Positions 51,948 to 61,021 of a stretch of DNA of 64,000 bases are shown here, one piece after another. Origin of the DNA: Tunturiibacter empetritectus (GTDB lineage Bacteria > Acidobacteriota > Terriglobia > Terriglobales > Acidobacteriaceae); assembly GCF_014201375.1 (NCBI RefSeq), contig NZ_JACHDZ010000003.1:186001-250000 (forward strand), written 5' to 3'. Made by a program: the position numbers and the translations under genes. Within the stretch, counting starts at the first letter, position 1; each line of letters begins with the position of its first letter. Below the pieces are notes generated by a model. The model was not told the DNA's origin. It searched no databases and was given only the letters and a program-made list of their open reading frames with translations.

Positions 51948-51976
51948 TTGACGACCAATTTAGTCCTTATTACACT
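51948..51976 (+). promoter_or_regulatory. Candidate sigma-70 promoter for the FTR1 operon
   Basis: TTGACG (51948-51953) and TACACT (51971-51976) are 17 bp apart, about 100 bases before the FTR1 start. The match is 5/6 and 4/6 to consensus. No Fur box was recognised nearby. Confidence 0.45.
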
Positions 51977-52074
51977 AGATACTGGTACGAGGAGTTGATC
52001 CAGCCTCGTGGAGATGGGCTCGAGGCTGGCGGTTGTCAGCCTGCCGGAGCGCCGCCAGGGAAGAGAAAGACGTT

Positions 52075-53349
52075 ATGTTGCAGGCATTTATCATTACGCT
52101 CCGCGAGGGGGTCGAAGCATCTCTGATCGTCGGCATCGTCTTCGCCTACCTCTCCAAGATTGGCAGGCCGGAGCTGAAGCGGACCGTCTTCTGGGCTCTG
52201 GGCTCAGCAATTGCTGCCAGCGTGGCAGGCGCAGTCGTGATCGCCCGGAGCCAGTTCAATACGGACATCTTCGAGGGCTGGGTGATGCTGGGCGCCGCCG
52301 CCTTCGTCATCAGCATGATCTGGTTCATGCACAAGACGGCCCGCACGATGAAGGGATCGATCGAGGAGAAGATCTCCCAGTACACTGGGTCTGAAGGCGC
52401 GTCGAAGGCGGGGCTGTTCTTCTTTGTGTTTCTGCTGGTCCTTCGCGAGGGCGTCGAGACGGTGTTGATTCTCTCGGCCGTCACCCTGAACTCGACCGAG
52501 CTGCTGAGCTTTACCGGAACGCTGTTGGGGATCGCAGTGGCGGTTGTGTTCGGTGTACTGTTCATTCGCGGCAGCGTGAAGATCAACCTGCAGCGATTCT
52601 TCCGCGTCACCACCGTCATCCTTTATTTCGTGGCGTTCCAACTTATCGTCAGCGGCCTGCATGAGCTAAGCGAGAATGGCGTGCTGCCGTCGAGCCCGAC
52701 CGAGATGCGCTTGATCGGCCCCATCGTCCGCAACGATCTCTTCTTCTTCGTCACCATGCTGGCGTTAGCCGGACTGATGATGCTGTTGGAGTACAAGCGC
52801 CGCACACCCGCCGTGTTGAGCGCGAACGCGACCCCCGCTGACAAGCGCCGCGCCGAGTGGACCCAGCGCCGCGAGAAGATGTGGATGACCGCCGTCGTTG
52901 CGACGAGCTTCGTCTTCATCTTTCTCTCCACCGCGGAGTTCATCTATGCGAAGAGTTCTACCGCTCTCTCTCCAACCGCTGCGGTGACGCTGGTGGGTTC
53001 GCAGGTGACGCTGCCTACGGCTGATGTCAGCGACGACAAGCTGCATCGCTATGGCGTGCATCTCGACGACGGCAAGGGCGGCAACGTAGAGATTCGATTT
53101 CTGCTCTTCAAGAAGCCCGACGGGAACATCGTCTCGGTTGCTGATGCCTGTCAGATCTGCGGGCCGGTTGGCTTCTACATCGGCGACCAGGGGATCACCT
53201 GCAAGATGTGCGCTTCGCCTTTGAACGCATCTTCGATGGGGCAGAAGGGTGGCTGCAATCCCATCCCGTTGAAGTCGACCGTGGGTGGGGGCCAGCTGGT
53301 GATTCAGGCTGCGGATCTTCGCGAATTGGCTCCGGTCTTCGAACGATGA
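52075..53349 (+). CDS. FTR1-family iron permease fused to a DUF2318 domain
   Basis: A 424-residue inner-membrane protein. The FTR1 part (residues ~1-245) has seven to eight helices with both REGxE iron motifs: IITLREGVEASLIVG and LVLREGVETVLILS. After an Arg-rich cytoplasmic loop and another helix (VVATSFVFIFLSTAEFIYA) comes a DUF2318 domain (~320-424) with DACQICGPVGFYIG, CKMCASPLN and KGGCNPIPL, cysteines that could bind iron or haem. In Campylobacter the permease (Cj1658) and DUF2318 protein (Cj1660) are separate. The ATG at 52075 gives the conserved MLQAFIITLREG start. It heads a four-gene operon with an FtsX-type ABC transporter. Confidence 0.92.
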   Translation: MLQAFIITLREGVEASLIVGIVFAYLSKIGRPELKRTVFWALGSAIAASVAGAVVIARSQFNTDIFEGWVMLGAAAFVISMIWFMHKTARTMKGSIEEKISQYTGSEGASKAGLFFFVFLLVLREGVETVLILSAVTLNSTELLSFTGTLLGIAVAVVFGVLFIRGSVKINLQRFFRVTTVILYFVAFQLIVSGLHELSENGVLPSSPTEMRLIGPIVRNDLFFFVTMLALAGLMMLLEYKRRTPAVLSANATPADKRRAEWTQRREKMWMTAVVATSFVFIFLSTAEFIYAKSSTALSPTAAVTLVGSQVTLPTADVSDDKLHRYGVHLDDGKGGNVEIRFLLFKKPDGNIVSVADACQICGPVGFYIGDQGITCKMCASPLNASSMGQKGGCNPIPLKSTVGGGQLVIQAADLRELAPVFER

Positions 53350-53374
53350 GGGCCAAACGATGAGGAATCGCTAA

Positions 53375-54685
53375 ATGTTCTTTCGCCTCCTCATGGAGAG
53401 CTTTCGCAGGCAGCGCCGCCGCAAGATGCTGGCCGGTGTAGCGATCCTGCTTGGGACGACGGCCGTGACGGCGATGCTCGCACTGGCGACTACGATTGGC
53501 GATCGAATCCACAAAGAGCTTGCCGTGTATGGGGCGAACATCGTTGTCTATCCCAAGGCAGATCTGCTCGACGTGAAGGTCGGCGGTGTGGATCTCAAGC
53601 CTGCCTCAGGTGGCGCGTACCTGAAAGAGAGTGAGCTGGCGAAGCTTAAGACCATCTTCTGGGGAAACAACATCACCGGCGTCTCGCCGGAGTTGCCCGC
53701 GCTGATGGCGATTGCGCGAAAGGCTGGCGATCCGCTTATTGCTGTGAATGCCGTCGGATATTGGTTCGATCACGACTTCAATACTTTTAAGACCGGAGCA
53801 CCGACTCTGCATCCGTGGTGGCGTCTCGAAGGATCATGGCCCATCCCCAGGAGCAATCCTGATAGCAGAAGCGTGGTGGTTGGGACAAATCTCGCGAAGA
53901 AACTTGGCCTGAAGATCGGCGACACCTTCGTCACGCAAGGGACACAGTCAGCGCCCTCCTCGCGACTGACTGCAATCGTTGCCGGCATCGTCACGACAGG
54001 CGGCGAAGAGGACAACGAGATTCTGCTTACGCTCCATGACGCGCAAGCCTACGTTGGCGCAAACGATGCCGTCCGCCGTGTCGAGGTAAGCGCACGGACC
54101 AAACCGGAGGATGCTTTTGCGCGGGTCGATCCTGATTCCCTGTCTCCGAAGCAGCGGGAGATCTGGTACTGCAGGCCTTATGCGAACTCGATTGCTTACC
54201 AGATTCGCGAGGCGATTCCTGGAGCGCAGGCGGAACAGGTGCGACGCGTGGAGCAGAGTGAAGGCAATGTGCTGAAGCGGATCAGCGGGCTGATGTGGTT
54301 GATCAGCGCTGCGGCTCTGCTGGCCGCGGGGTTTGCGGTGAGCGCGGCGATGGCGACTGCGATTCTTGAGCGGCGTGGGGAGATTGGCCTGATGCGGTCG
54401 CTGGGTGCGAGTAAAGGCTCAATTGCTCTGTTGTTCTATGCGGAGGCGGGTCTGCTCGCCCTGATCGCGGGAACGATCGGCTATCTGCTTGGCTCGGGGC
54501 TTGCAGCGTGGCTCGGCGCGAGGATCTTTGCCGGTGACGGCGTTGCGGCGGAGGCTGTGTTGATTCCGGTCCTGCTGCCGGTTGTCGTCGCGCTGGCACT
54601 GGTGGTCGCGATTGCGGGAAGTTCGCCCTCAATCCGGACAGCTCTGCGCATGGATCCCTCGACGATCCTGAGGGAAGATGCCTGA
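53375..54685 (+). CDS. FtsX/MacB-type ABC permease 1 of the iron cluster
   Basis: A 436-residue permease. The first helix is MLAGVAILLGTTAVTAMLALA, followed by a periplasmic MacB-like domain (from ~45 to 300) and three C-terminal helices (MWLISAAALLAAGFAVSAAM, YAEAGLLALIAGTIGYLLG, LIPVLLPVVVALALVVAI). NAVGYWFDHDF and VVVGTNLAKKLGLKIGDTF fit the family. It corresponds in order to Cj1661 of the Campylobacter p19 locus. ATG at 53375 with GAGGAA upstream; the next gene starts within its stop (TGATG). Confidence 0.9.
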   Translation: MFFRLLMESFRRQRRRKMLAGVAILLGTTAVTAMLALATTIGDRIHKELAVYGANIVVYPKADLLDVKVGGVDLKPASGGAYLKESELAKLKTIFWGNNITGVSPELPALMAIARKAGDPLIAVNAVGYWFDHDFNTFKTGAPTLHPWWRLEGSWPIPRSNPDSRSVVVGTNLAKKLGLKIGDTFVTQGTQSAPSSRLTAIVAGIVTTGGEEDNEILLTLHDAQAYVGANDAVRRVEVSARTKPEDAFARVDPDSLSPKQREIWYCRPYANSIAYQIREAIPGAQAEQVRRVEQSEGNVLKRISGLMWLISAAALLAAGFAVSAAMATAILERRGEIGLMRSLGASKGSIALLFYAEAGLLALIAGTIGYLLGSGLAAWLGARIFAGDGVAAEAVLIPVLLPVVVALALVVAIAGSSPSIRTALRMDPSTILREDA

Positions 54686-55788
54686 TGGTGAAGCTGAGCC
54701 TCGTCGGAATGTTGCGTCGGTCGCTGGTGCATCGCAGGGCGCGGAGCATCTCGGCGTTGGTTGCGATGACGGTATCGGCTGGTGTGGCAACAGCGCTTCT
54801 GACGCTCTACGCGGATCTCGACGCCAAGTTGCATAAGGAGTTTCGCAGCTTCGGCGCGAACATTGTCCTCTCTGCTCCGGCTTCGGCGCCTCTGCCCACC
54901 AATGCTCTGGCCCGCGTGCAGGAGGCTGCGGGGCCTGATGCGTTGGCCGCAGAGTTTGCCTATGCCGTGGCGACGACCGATACTGGAACGCCGGTAGTTG
55001 TGGCAGGAACAGACTTTGCTGCGGTCAGGCGGCTGGACTCGTGGTGGCAGGTACAGTCATGGCCTGATGCCACAGCCACGGACGCTGCGTTGCTTGGTCA
55101 AAGGGCAGCGCAGTTCATTGGGAATGAACACGCGGTTGCTCTGACCTTCGCAGGACACTCCATCACGCTGAATGGAGCCGGACGAATCAAGACCGGTGGC
55201 GATGAAGACAGTCGCATTTACATGCCGCTTGCCGCCTTCACCGCGTGGGCAGGAGTTGGGCCAAGCGTGATTGAGCTGCAAGTGCCGGGAGGCGCGGCGA
55301 AGGTCGAGGCAACCATGGCGCGTCTTCGGCAGGAGTTTCCCGAGATGCAGGTGCAGCCCGTGCGGCAGCTGGTCGAGGGAGAGTCGAAGATCGTCGACCG
55401 CACGCACGCGCTGATGTATGGAGCAGTGCTGCTGATTGCGCTGACGGTGGCGGTGAGTGTGTTGGCGACGCTCTCAGCGAGCGTGCTCGAACGACGACGG
55501 GACTTCGCTTTGATGAAGGCGCTGGGCGGATCGCAGATGCAGTTGATGGGAATGTTTTTGCTGGAGGCTTTGGTGCTGGCGCTTGCAGGTGTGGCGGTGG
55601 GCTTTGTCGTGGGGTCGGCTGCGGCGTGGGCTATCAGCGAGGGGAACTTTCATACTGCCACATTGCCGCGGCCGTCGGTGCTGCCTCTGGTCTTGCTGCT
55701 GAATGTTGCAATTGCCGCGATGGCAGCGTTATTCCCTGCCCGGGTGCTGCGCGGGCTGCAGCCGGCTGCGCTGCTGAAGGGGGAGTGA
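54685..55788 (+). CDS. FtsX/MacB-type ABC permease 2 of the iron cluster
   Basis: A 367-residue permease, shorter than its partner. SISALVAMTVSAGVATALLT is the first helix; the core helices are YGAVLLIALTVAVSVLATLS, FLLEALVLALAGVAVGFVVG and PLVLLLNVAIAAMAALF. The periplasmic segment has DLDAKLHKEFRSFGANIVLS, the same HKE-FGANIV pattern as the partner's KELAVYGANIVVY, showing that both arose by duplication. It overlaps permease 1 by one base. Confidence 0.9.
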   Translation: MVKLSLVGMLRRSLVHRRARSISALVAMTVSAGVATALLTLYADLDAKLHKEFRSFGANIVLSAPASAPLPTNALARVQEAAGPDALAAEFAYAVATTDTGTPVVVAGTDFAAVRRLDSWWQVQSWPDATATDAALLGQRAAQFIGNEHAVALTFAGHSITLNGAGRIKTGGDEDSRIYMPLAAFTAWAGVGPSVIELQVPGGAAKVEATMARLRQEFPEMQVQPVRQLVEGESKIVDRTHALMYGAVLLIALTVAVSVLATLSASVLERRRDFALMKALGGSQMQLMGMFLLEALVLALAGVAVGFVVGSAAAWAISEGNFHTATLPRPSVLPLVLLLNVAIAAMAALFPARVLRGLQPAALLKGE

Positions 55789-55794
55789 GAAGAT

Positions 55795-56574
55795 ATGACT
55801 GTGAGCGAAGTGAAGGTAGTGACGGGACCGCTGGCTGATCCAACCGGAAGCACGCGGGACGACTGCGCCGTGATCGCGCTGAAGCACGTGACCCGCGAGT
55901 ACGCCGGGCATGGCGGAGTAGTGCGTGCGCTTGGGGATGCCACCTTTTCGATCGTCGCCGGGGAGTGGGTCGCGATCACAGGGCCCTCGGGTTCGGGCAA
56001 GAGTACGCTGGTCAATCTCATTGGCTGCCTCGACCGGCCAACGGCGGGTGAGTTGAAGATCGACAACGTCGATACTGCGTCGATGAGTGCCACGGAGCTT
56101 GATCGATTTCGCGCGGACAAGATCGGCTTCATCTTTCAGCAGTTCCATCTCATCCCTTACCTGTCGGCTCTTGAAAACGTAATGCTGGCGCAGTACTTTC
56201 ACTCGATGACGGATGAGGCTGAGGCGCGGGCGGCGCTGGTGCGGGTGGGGCTGGGCGACCGGGTCTCGCATGTGCCTAGTGAGCTGTCAGGCGGCGAGCA
56301 GCAGCGGGTCTGCATTGCGCGGGCGCTGATCAACAATCCGCCGATTTTGCTGGCGGATGAGCCGACTGGGAATCTGGATGCGGCTAACCAGAAGATTGTG
56401 GCAGAGCTGCTGCAGGATCTGCATAGGAATGGTCACACGATTGTGATGGTGACGCATGATCCGGAGATGGCGGGACTGGCGCAGCGAAGGATCGCGCTGA
56501 GCCATGGGCAGGTCTTCTGCCACCCCGTCAGTGGGCCGATGGTCACTTTGCGGCGGTCGACGGACCGTTTGTAA
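55795..56574 (+). CDS. MacB/LolD-type ABC ATPase of the iron cluster
   Basis: A 259-residue ATPase. Walker A is [20 protein letters not shown], the Q-loop [20 protein letters not shown], signature [15 protein letters not shown], Walker [14 protein letters not shown]. An N-terminal extension of ~25 residues precedes the domain. It would power the two FtsX-type permeases and corresponds to Cj1663. Six bases separate it from permease 2. Confidence 0.94.
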   Translation: MTVSEVKVVTGPLADPTGSTRDDCAVIALKHVTREYAGHGGVVRALGDATFSIVAGEWVAITGPSGSGKSTLVNLIGCLDRPTAGELKIDNVDTASMSATELDRFRADKIGFIFQQFHLIPYLSALENVMLAQYFHSMTDEAEARAALVRVGLGDRVSHVPSELSGGEQQRVCIARALINNPPILLADEPTGNLDAANQKIVAELLQDLHRNGHTIVMVTHDPEMAGLAQRRIALSHGQVFCHPVSGPMVTLRRSTDRL

Positions 56575-56911
56575 CTGGATTTTTTATTTTTGTGGTGGAT
56601 GTGTGTTTTTGCTGGGGGTTTTGGCGAAAACACGTGTTTTGGTGTGGTGTTTTGGTGGTGTGGTTGTGGTGGATTGCGTGGCTGATGTGGTGTTTCAGCA
56701 GTCACTTTTTGGGGTCTGAAAAATACGCCAACTTTTTCAACATTATTTTTGGGCTCGCTGCGCTGCTTGGTGTCCTGCCGGACGGGCCCACTACGCGTGG
56801 AGCGGTCACTTCGTGACTTGTATACCTTTTCCGGGTGGGTTGGGGCTTTGGTCCTCCCGTTGGTCGGAGGAGGGACCCTGATGCCGACCATCAGGAGGCC
56901 CGCACGAAGTG
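56575..56911. other. 337-bp convergent gap, TGG-rich and with repeat A6
   Basis: The first ~190 bases are strongly G/T-skewed on this strand (TTTTGTGGTGGATGTGTG, GTGTGGTTGTGGTGGATTGC) and include a perfect 14-bp palindrome AAAACACGTGTTTT (56627-56640). The tract shares TTTGTGGTGGATG with 12588-12600. The last 141 bases are family A copy A6. No gene is seen. Confidence 0.6.
56771..56911. repeat. Family A dispersed repeat, copy A6 (left arm plus remnant of right arm)
   Basis: The left arm TGTCCTGCCGGACGGGC to CTCCCGTTGGTCGG is followed by a remnant right arm CCGACCATCAGGAGGCC and CACGAAGTG. It ends at 56911, immediately before the nadK stop codon (56912-56914). The central part has diverged. 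Confidence 0.88.
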
Positions 56912-57769
56912 CTAGCGCTCGCCCCACTTTAGTTTGGAGCGGAGGACGCTGAAGAGGCCGTTCGGACTGTGGCGGAGGAGGCGGACCGCAGCCTCCGAAC
57001 GCTGGCAGTGGACCAGGTCGCCTAGCTTGAGCTGGACTGCTTCCTGGCCGTCGACGGTGAGGTAGATCTCGTTGGGGACGCCTACGACTTCGACGCTGAC
57101 GGTGGAGTCTCCGGGAACGACGATGGGGCGAATGGTGAGCAGGTGGGGACAGATAGGAGTGACCAGCATGGCGTTGACGCTGGGCATGACAATAGGCCCG
57201 TCGGCAGCGAGGTTGTAGGCGGTCGAGCCGGTGGGAGTGGAGACGATGATGCCGTCGGCGCGGAAGGTGGCGACGGCCTGTTGGTCGATCTCGACCGAGA
57301 AGTCGCCCATACGGGCGATGGTTCCTTTGGCGACTACGACGTCGTTGAGGGCATCCCACTGCTTGACGATCTGGCCGTCGCGGATGATCTCGGCTCGCAT
57401 CATGCTGCGAACCTCGATCTCGGCGCAGTTGTCGCACCAGGCTTCGAGGGTGGTGTAAAGCTCGGAGAGGGGGATCTCGGTGAGGAAGCCGAGGGAGCCG
57501 AGGTTGACGCTGAGGATGGGGGTGGTGGTGCGGGCGAAGGCGCGGGCTGCGGCGAGGAGGGTGCCGTCGCCACCGAGGACGATGACGAGATTTGGCCTGT
57601 GGTTGGGGAGGTCTACGCGGGCGATGGGGTTGACGCCCGAGACGTAGGCGGCACTGTCGGGGTCGAGCAGGTAGTGGTAGTTGCGAGCTTCGAGCCACGC
57701 AATGAGATCGCGGAGGATCCCGGCGAGTTCCGGCTTCTGAGGCTTGGAGATAATGGCGGCCTGGAGCAT
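56912..57769 (-). CDS. nadK: NAD kinase
   Basis: A 285-residue enzyme making NADP from NAD. The nucleotide loop is IVLGGDGTLLAAARAFA, with PILSVNLGSLGFLTEIP, the NAD-contacting ALNDVVVAKG and the GIIVSTPTGSTAYNLAADGP motif. The ATG at 57769 gives the usual length. Convergent with the iron ATPase. Confidence 0.97.
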   Translation of the reverse strand: MLQAAIISKPQKPELAGILRDLIAWLEARNYHYLLDPDSAAYVSGVNPIARVDLPNHRPNLVIVLGGDGTLLAAARAFARTTTPILSVNLGSLGFLTEIPLSELYTTLEAWCDNCAEIEVRSMMRAEIIRDGQIVKQWDALNDVVVAKGTIARMGDFSVEIDQQAVATFRADGIIVSTPTGSTAYNLAADGPIVMPSVNAMLVTPICPHLLTIRPIVVPGDSTVSVEVVGVPNEIYLTVDGQEAVQLKLGDLVHCQRSEAAVRLLRHSPNGLFSVLRSKLKWGER

Positions 57770-57921
57770 TGATCTTTAGTGTAACTGCATGCAGGCAATC
57801 ATTCGAAGTCGTTGTCTTAGTGAGATCGGGTGCGAGTGGGGACGGATGAGCCTGTTACGAAACTCGCTGCTGCCACAACTTCTTCGGACTGTACAGCGAA
57901 GTGTTATGGCTGCTACTGCTA

Positions 57922-58422
57922 CTACTTACCCGTGGCGGGTGACATCAACTGCTGCATGAGACTCTGACTATCCGGAAATCCCCACTGCTCCACAATCTTT
58001 CCAGCGACGACTTTGTAGATGGCAGCCTCATGGATGGTCACTTTTTGGCCGTTAGGGGCCATACCTGCGAACTCGCCTCGCTGGGTTCCAGTCGATGTAA
58101 ACCGGATTACGACGCGGTCACCCTCGGCAATGATGTCGTCTACCTTCTCGTTCCAGTCGGGGAATGCGGCTCGATGGCCTGATACCTCACCCTTGATACC
58201 CTGTATTCCTTTCCACTCGGTTCCCCCGACAAAGTGGCAGATAAAGTCAGCGGAATACAACTCATCTGCCACGGCGAGGTTGCCCCTGCTCCACAGCTCG
58301 GCCTCGGATCGGAGGATGATTTCTTTATTGTCGGACAAAGTGGAATTCGGCCGAGTGGAGCAGCCCACGAGGCTTGCTGCGATGAAGATGAAGGTGATGC
58401 AGGGCACAAGACGAGTCTTCAT
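57922..58422 (-). CDS. SnoaL-like (ester cyclase) lipoprotein
   Basis: A 166-residue protein with a lipoprotein signal FIFIAASLVGCSTRP (Cys ~21). The NTF2/SnoaL fold is seen in LYSADFICHFVGGTEWKGIQ, GEVSGHRAAFPDWNEKVDDI and RVVIRFTSTGTQRGEFAGM followed by NGQKVTIHEAAIYKV. Family members fold as cyclases or unknown-function binding proteins. ATG at 58422. No gene partners. Confidence 0.85.
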   Translation of the reverse strand: MKTRLVPCITFIFIAASLVGCSTRPNSTLSDNKEIILRSEAELWSRGNLAVADELYSADFICHFVGGTEWKGIQGIKGEVSGHRAAFPDWNEKVDDIIAEGDRVVIRFTSTGTQRGEFAGMAPNGQKVTIHEAAIYKVVAGKIVEQWGFPDSQSLMQQLMSPATGK

Positions 58423-58759
58423 GAAACGTGATTATAGAGAGTTTCGTAGCAGCCTCGGATTAACCCGCCAGGGTTTGAAAGCCGGTCGCTGGCGAGAGCA
58501 GCGCAACCTTGACGGGGTATTGCAGGACGATGCAGCGCGTGTATTCGCTGAGCTGTGACGACGGGCCGTTAGACTGAACCTGATACCGGCCGCCGGCTGC
58601 ATCTCAGACAGAAGGCGGCACACGAGTTCCCTGCTGCTGATATAAGTTCAGTCTGAGCCTGGAAATGGCTTGGCTGCTCGGGCCTCAGTTGCAAGTTGCG
58701 TGCAACATCGATTTTGGCGGTGGCATCTCAATTAGATACGGTACGGACGAGGTGATGGC
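58423..58759. other. 337-bp divergent gap with a separated inverted repeat
   Basis: AGACTGAAC (58571-58579) is repeated inverted as GTTCAGTCT (58646-58654), 66 bases apart, around a GC-rich CCGGCCGCCGG. A short open frame to 58558 continues from antisense sequence and looks non-coding. Promoters for the flanking divergent genes are presumably here. Confidence 0.45.
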
Positions 58760-61012
58760 ATGGGAAAACCGGCACGGTTGGTCCTGATTGCGGTGGGTGC
58801 TGTTCTGGCGCTGATCGTCCTTGCGGCTGTTTGTGTGCCGCTGTTCCTCAACACGGATAGCTTCAAGGCAAAGATCGAATCGACGCTGACGAAGTCGCTG
58901 GGACGGCAGGTGACGATCGGGAAGGTGAATCTGTCGGTGCTGTCGGGCAGCCTGGTGGCGGAGAATGCGGTGGTTGCGGACGATCCGCGGTTCAGCACGC
59001 AGCCGTTTATCCAGGCCGATAAGGTGAAGATCGGGGTGGAGATCCTTCCTCTGATCTTCAGCAAGCAGGTGGTCATTCGCGGGTTTTCGATGCAGTCGCC
59101 GAAGATACAACTGCTGCGGGCGGCCAATGGAACCTGGAACTACTCCACGATTGGAACGGGCGGCCAGCAGACGCAGAGTGAGGAGACCAAGCAGGCGTTT
59201 CCGAACCTGACTGTGGGCGAGGTGAACGTGGAGAACGGTCGGATTAGCGTCGGCGCCGGACCGGGAACGACCGGGGTGGGGACTGGGCCGATTCGCGTGT
59301 ATGAAAACGTGAATTTGAAGGTGAGGGACTTTTCTTTTGCGAAGGCGTTTCCGTTTGAGGCTTCGGCGAATCTGCCTGCGGGGGGATCGGTCGCCTTGAA
59401 GGGATCGGCTGGGCCGTTCAACCAGACGGATGCTTCGTTGACACCGTTTTCAGGAAATCTTGAGATCAAGCATCTCGATCCGCTGGCTGCGGGGTTTGTG
59501 GATGCTTCGGATGGCGTTACCGGCACGATCGACGCCATGGTGCTGGATGCGGCGTGGAGCGGGACGCAGATGCATGTGACCAAGCTGCTGGTGGATACGC
59601 CGAAGCTGACGCTGGTGCAGAGCAATGGGCCGAAGCCGCCGAAGCCGGTAAAGGCGAATGCGGAGGGGTCGTCGATGCTGGATAACCTCACGGTGGATGA
59701 TGCGCAGGTGAAGAACGGAACGATTACGCTGACGACGGCGGGCAAGCCAGGCAGTGCGGTGTACAGCCAGGTGAATGCCCAGGTGACGAACGTCTCTCCG
59801 AAGAGCGCTTCGCCGTTCAACTTGAGCGGGCAGTTGCCGAATGGTGGAAGCGTGAGCGCGAATGGTACGGCCGGACCGTTCAACCAGGCGAACAATGCGA
59901 GCACTCCCGTGAATGGGCAGGTGACGTTGAAGCATGTTGAGATTGGGACGGCGGGAGTGCTGCCGCCGGATGCGGGGATCAGCGGCGTGGCCGATATGCA
60001 GGCGAAGATTCAGTCGAATGGGCAGACTTTGAATGCGCAGGGAGCGGCGACGGTTGTGGGGATCAAGCTGGCGAAGGACGGTGTGCCATCGCCGAAGCCG
60101 GTGCAGTTGCAGTTCACGCTGACGCAGAATGAGCAGGCGATGAACGGCGTGGTGCAGCAGGCGGTGGTGACGATTGGCAGCGCGGTGATCAATCTGTCGG
60201 GGACGTATCAGACGAGCGGGCCTTCGACGGCGCTCAATATGAAGGTGGTCGGAAACGCTGTTTCGATCAATGAGCTGGAGGCGTTTTTGCCGTCAGTTGG
60301 AGTGCATCTGCCGACAGGCTCGCGGCTGCAGGGAGGGACGCTGACGACGGCGCTGGCGGTGACGGGGACCTCGGCTGCTCCTGTGATCAGCGGGCCGGTG
60401 AAGATTAACAACACGCAGCTTGCGGGGTTTGATCTGGGATCGAAGCTGCAGACGCTGTCGTCGCTTACGGGCGGGAGGATTGGTTCTTCTACGGGATCGG
60501 GGACGACGATTCGCTCTTTGAGTATGAATGTGCGCGAAGAGGGCGGAAATATTCGGACGGATAATATTGCGCTGGATGTTGCTGGAGTGGGGACGGCGAC
60601 CGGTGCGGGGAGTGTGAGTGCCGGTGGAGCGCTGAACTACAACGTGGTGCTGAAGCTGACGGGCTTGTCGGGTGGTGGGGGTGGGACGCAGCAGGCCAGC
60701 TCTGGCGGAGGCGTGGCCGGGCTGGCTGGGGCGCTGGGCGGGTTTATTCCGGGCGGCGGTGCTGCTGGTGGTGCGCTGGGTGGGCTGGGGGGGCTTGCCG
60801 GAGGAGTGCTGAAGTCGGGGATTCCTGTGGCGATTGGCGGGACTACTAGCAATCCTACGTTCAGCCCGAATCTTGCAGGGCTGGTTGGGGGAGTGGGAGT
60901 TGGTGCGGCGAAGGGCTTGCTTGGCGGGCAGCTTGGCGGGCAGCAGAAGGGTGGGAAGACGCCGCCGAATCCCCTCGGCAATGCGCTGGGTGGTTTGCTT
61001 GGGAAGCATTGA
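58760..61012 (+). CDS. AsmA-family envelope protein
   Basis: A 750-residue protein anchored by one N-terminal helix (LVLIAVGAVLALIVLAAVCV). The conserved AsmA/DUF748 start is VPLFLNTDSFKAKIESTLTK and SLGRQVTIGKVNLSVLSGSL, with long runs of beta strands. The final ~90 residues are Gly-rich (GGGGTQQASSGGGVAGLAG...LGGLLGKH), with a repeated GG-motif. AsmA-like proteins bridge the periplasm and are linked to lipid transport. ATG at 58760 after GAGGTGATG; followed by family A copy A7. Confidence 0.9.
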   Translation: MGKPARLVLIAVGAVLALIVLAAVCVPLFLNTDSFKAKIESTLTKSLGRQVTIGKVNLSVLSGSLVAENAVVADDPRFSTQPFIQADKVKIGVEILPLIFSKQVVIRGFSMQSPKIQLLRAANGTWNYSTIGTGGQQTQSEETKQAFPNLTVGEVNVENGRISVGAGPGTTGVGTGPIRVYENVNLKVRDFSFAKAFPFEASANLPAGGSVALKGSAGPFNQTDASLTPFSGNLEIKHLDPLAAGFVDASDGVTGTIDAMVLDAAWSGTQMHVTKLLVDTPKLTLVQSNGPKPPKPVKANAEGSSMLDNLTVDDAQVKNGTITLTTAGKPGSAVYSQVNAQVTNVSPKSASPFNLSGQLPNGGSVSANGTAGPFNQANNASTPVNGQVTLKHVEIGTAGVLPPDAGISGVADMQAKIQSNGQTLNAQGAATVVGIKLAKDGVPSPKPVQLQFTLTQNEQAMNGVVQQAVVTIGSAVINLSGTYQTSGPSTALNMKVVGNAVSINELEAFLPSVGVHLPTGSRLQGGTLTTALAVTGTSAAPVISGPVKINNTQLAGFDLGSKLQTLSSLTGGRIGSSTGSGTTIRSLSMNVREEGGNIRTDNIALDVAGVGTATGAGSVSAGGALNYNVVLKLTGLSGGGGGTQQASSGGGVAGLAGALGGFIPGGGAAGGALGGLGGLAGGVLKSGIPVAIGGTTSNPTFSPNLAGLVGGVGVGAAKGLLGGQLGGQQKGGKTPPNPLGNALGGLLGKH

Positions 61013-61021
61013 TGGATGCTA

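Noticed and set aside
58019..58558. 179-residue plus-strand open frame
   Set aside because: It is largely antisense to the SnoaL-like gene. The tail beyond 58430 has no homology-like features.
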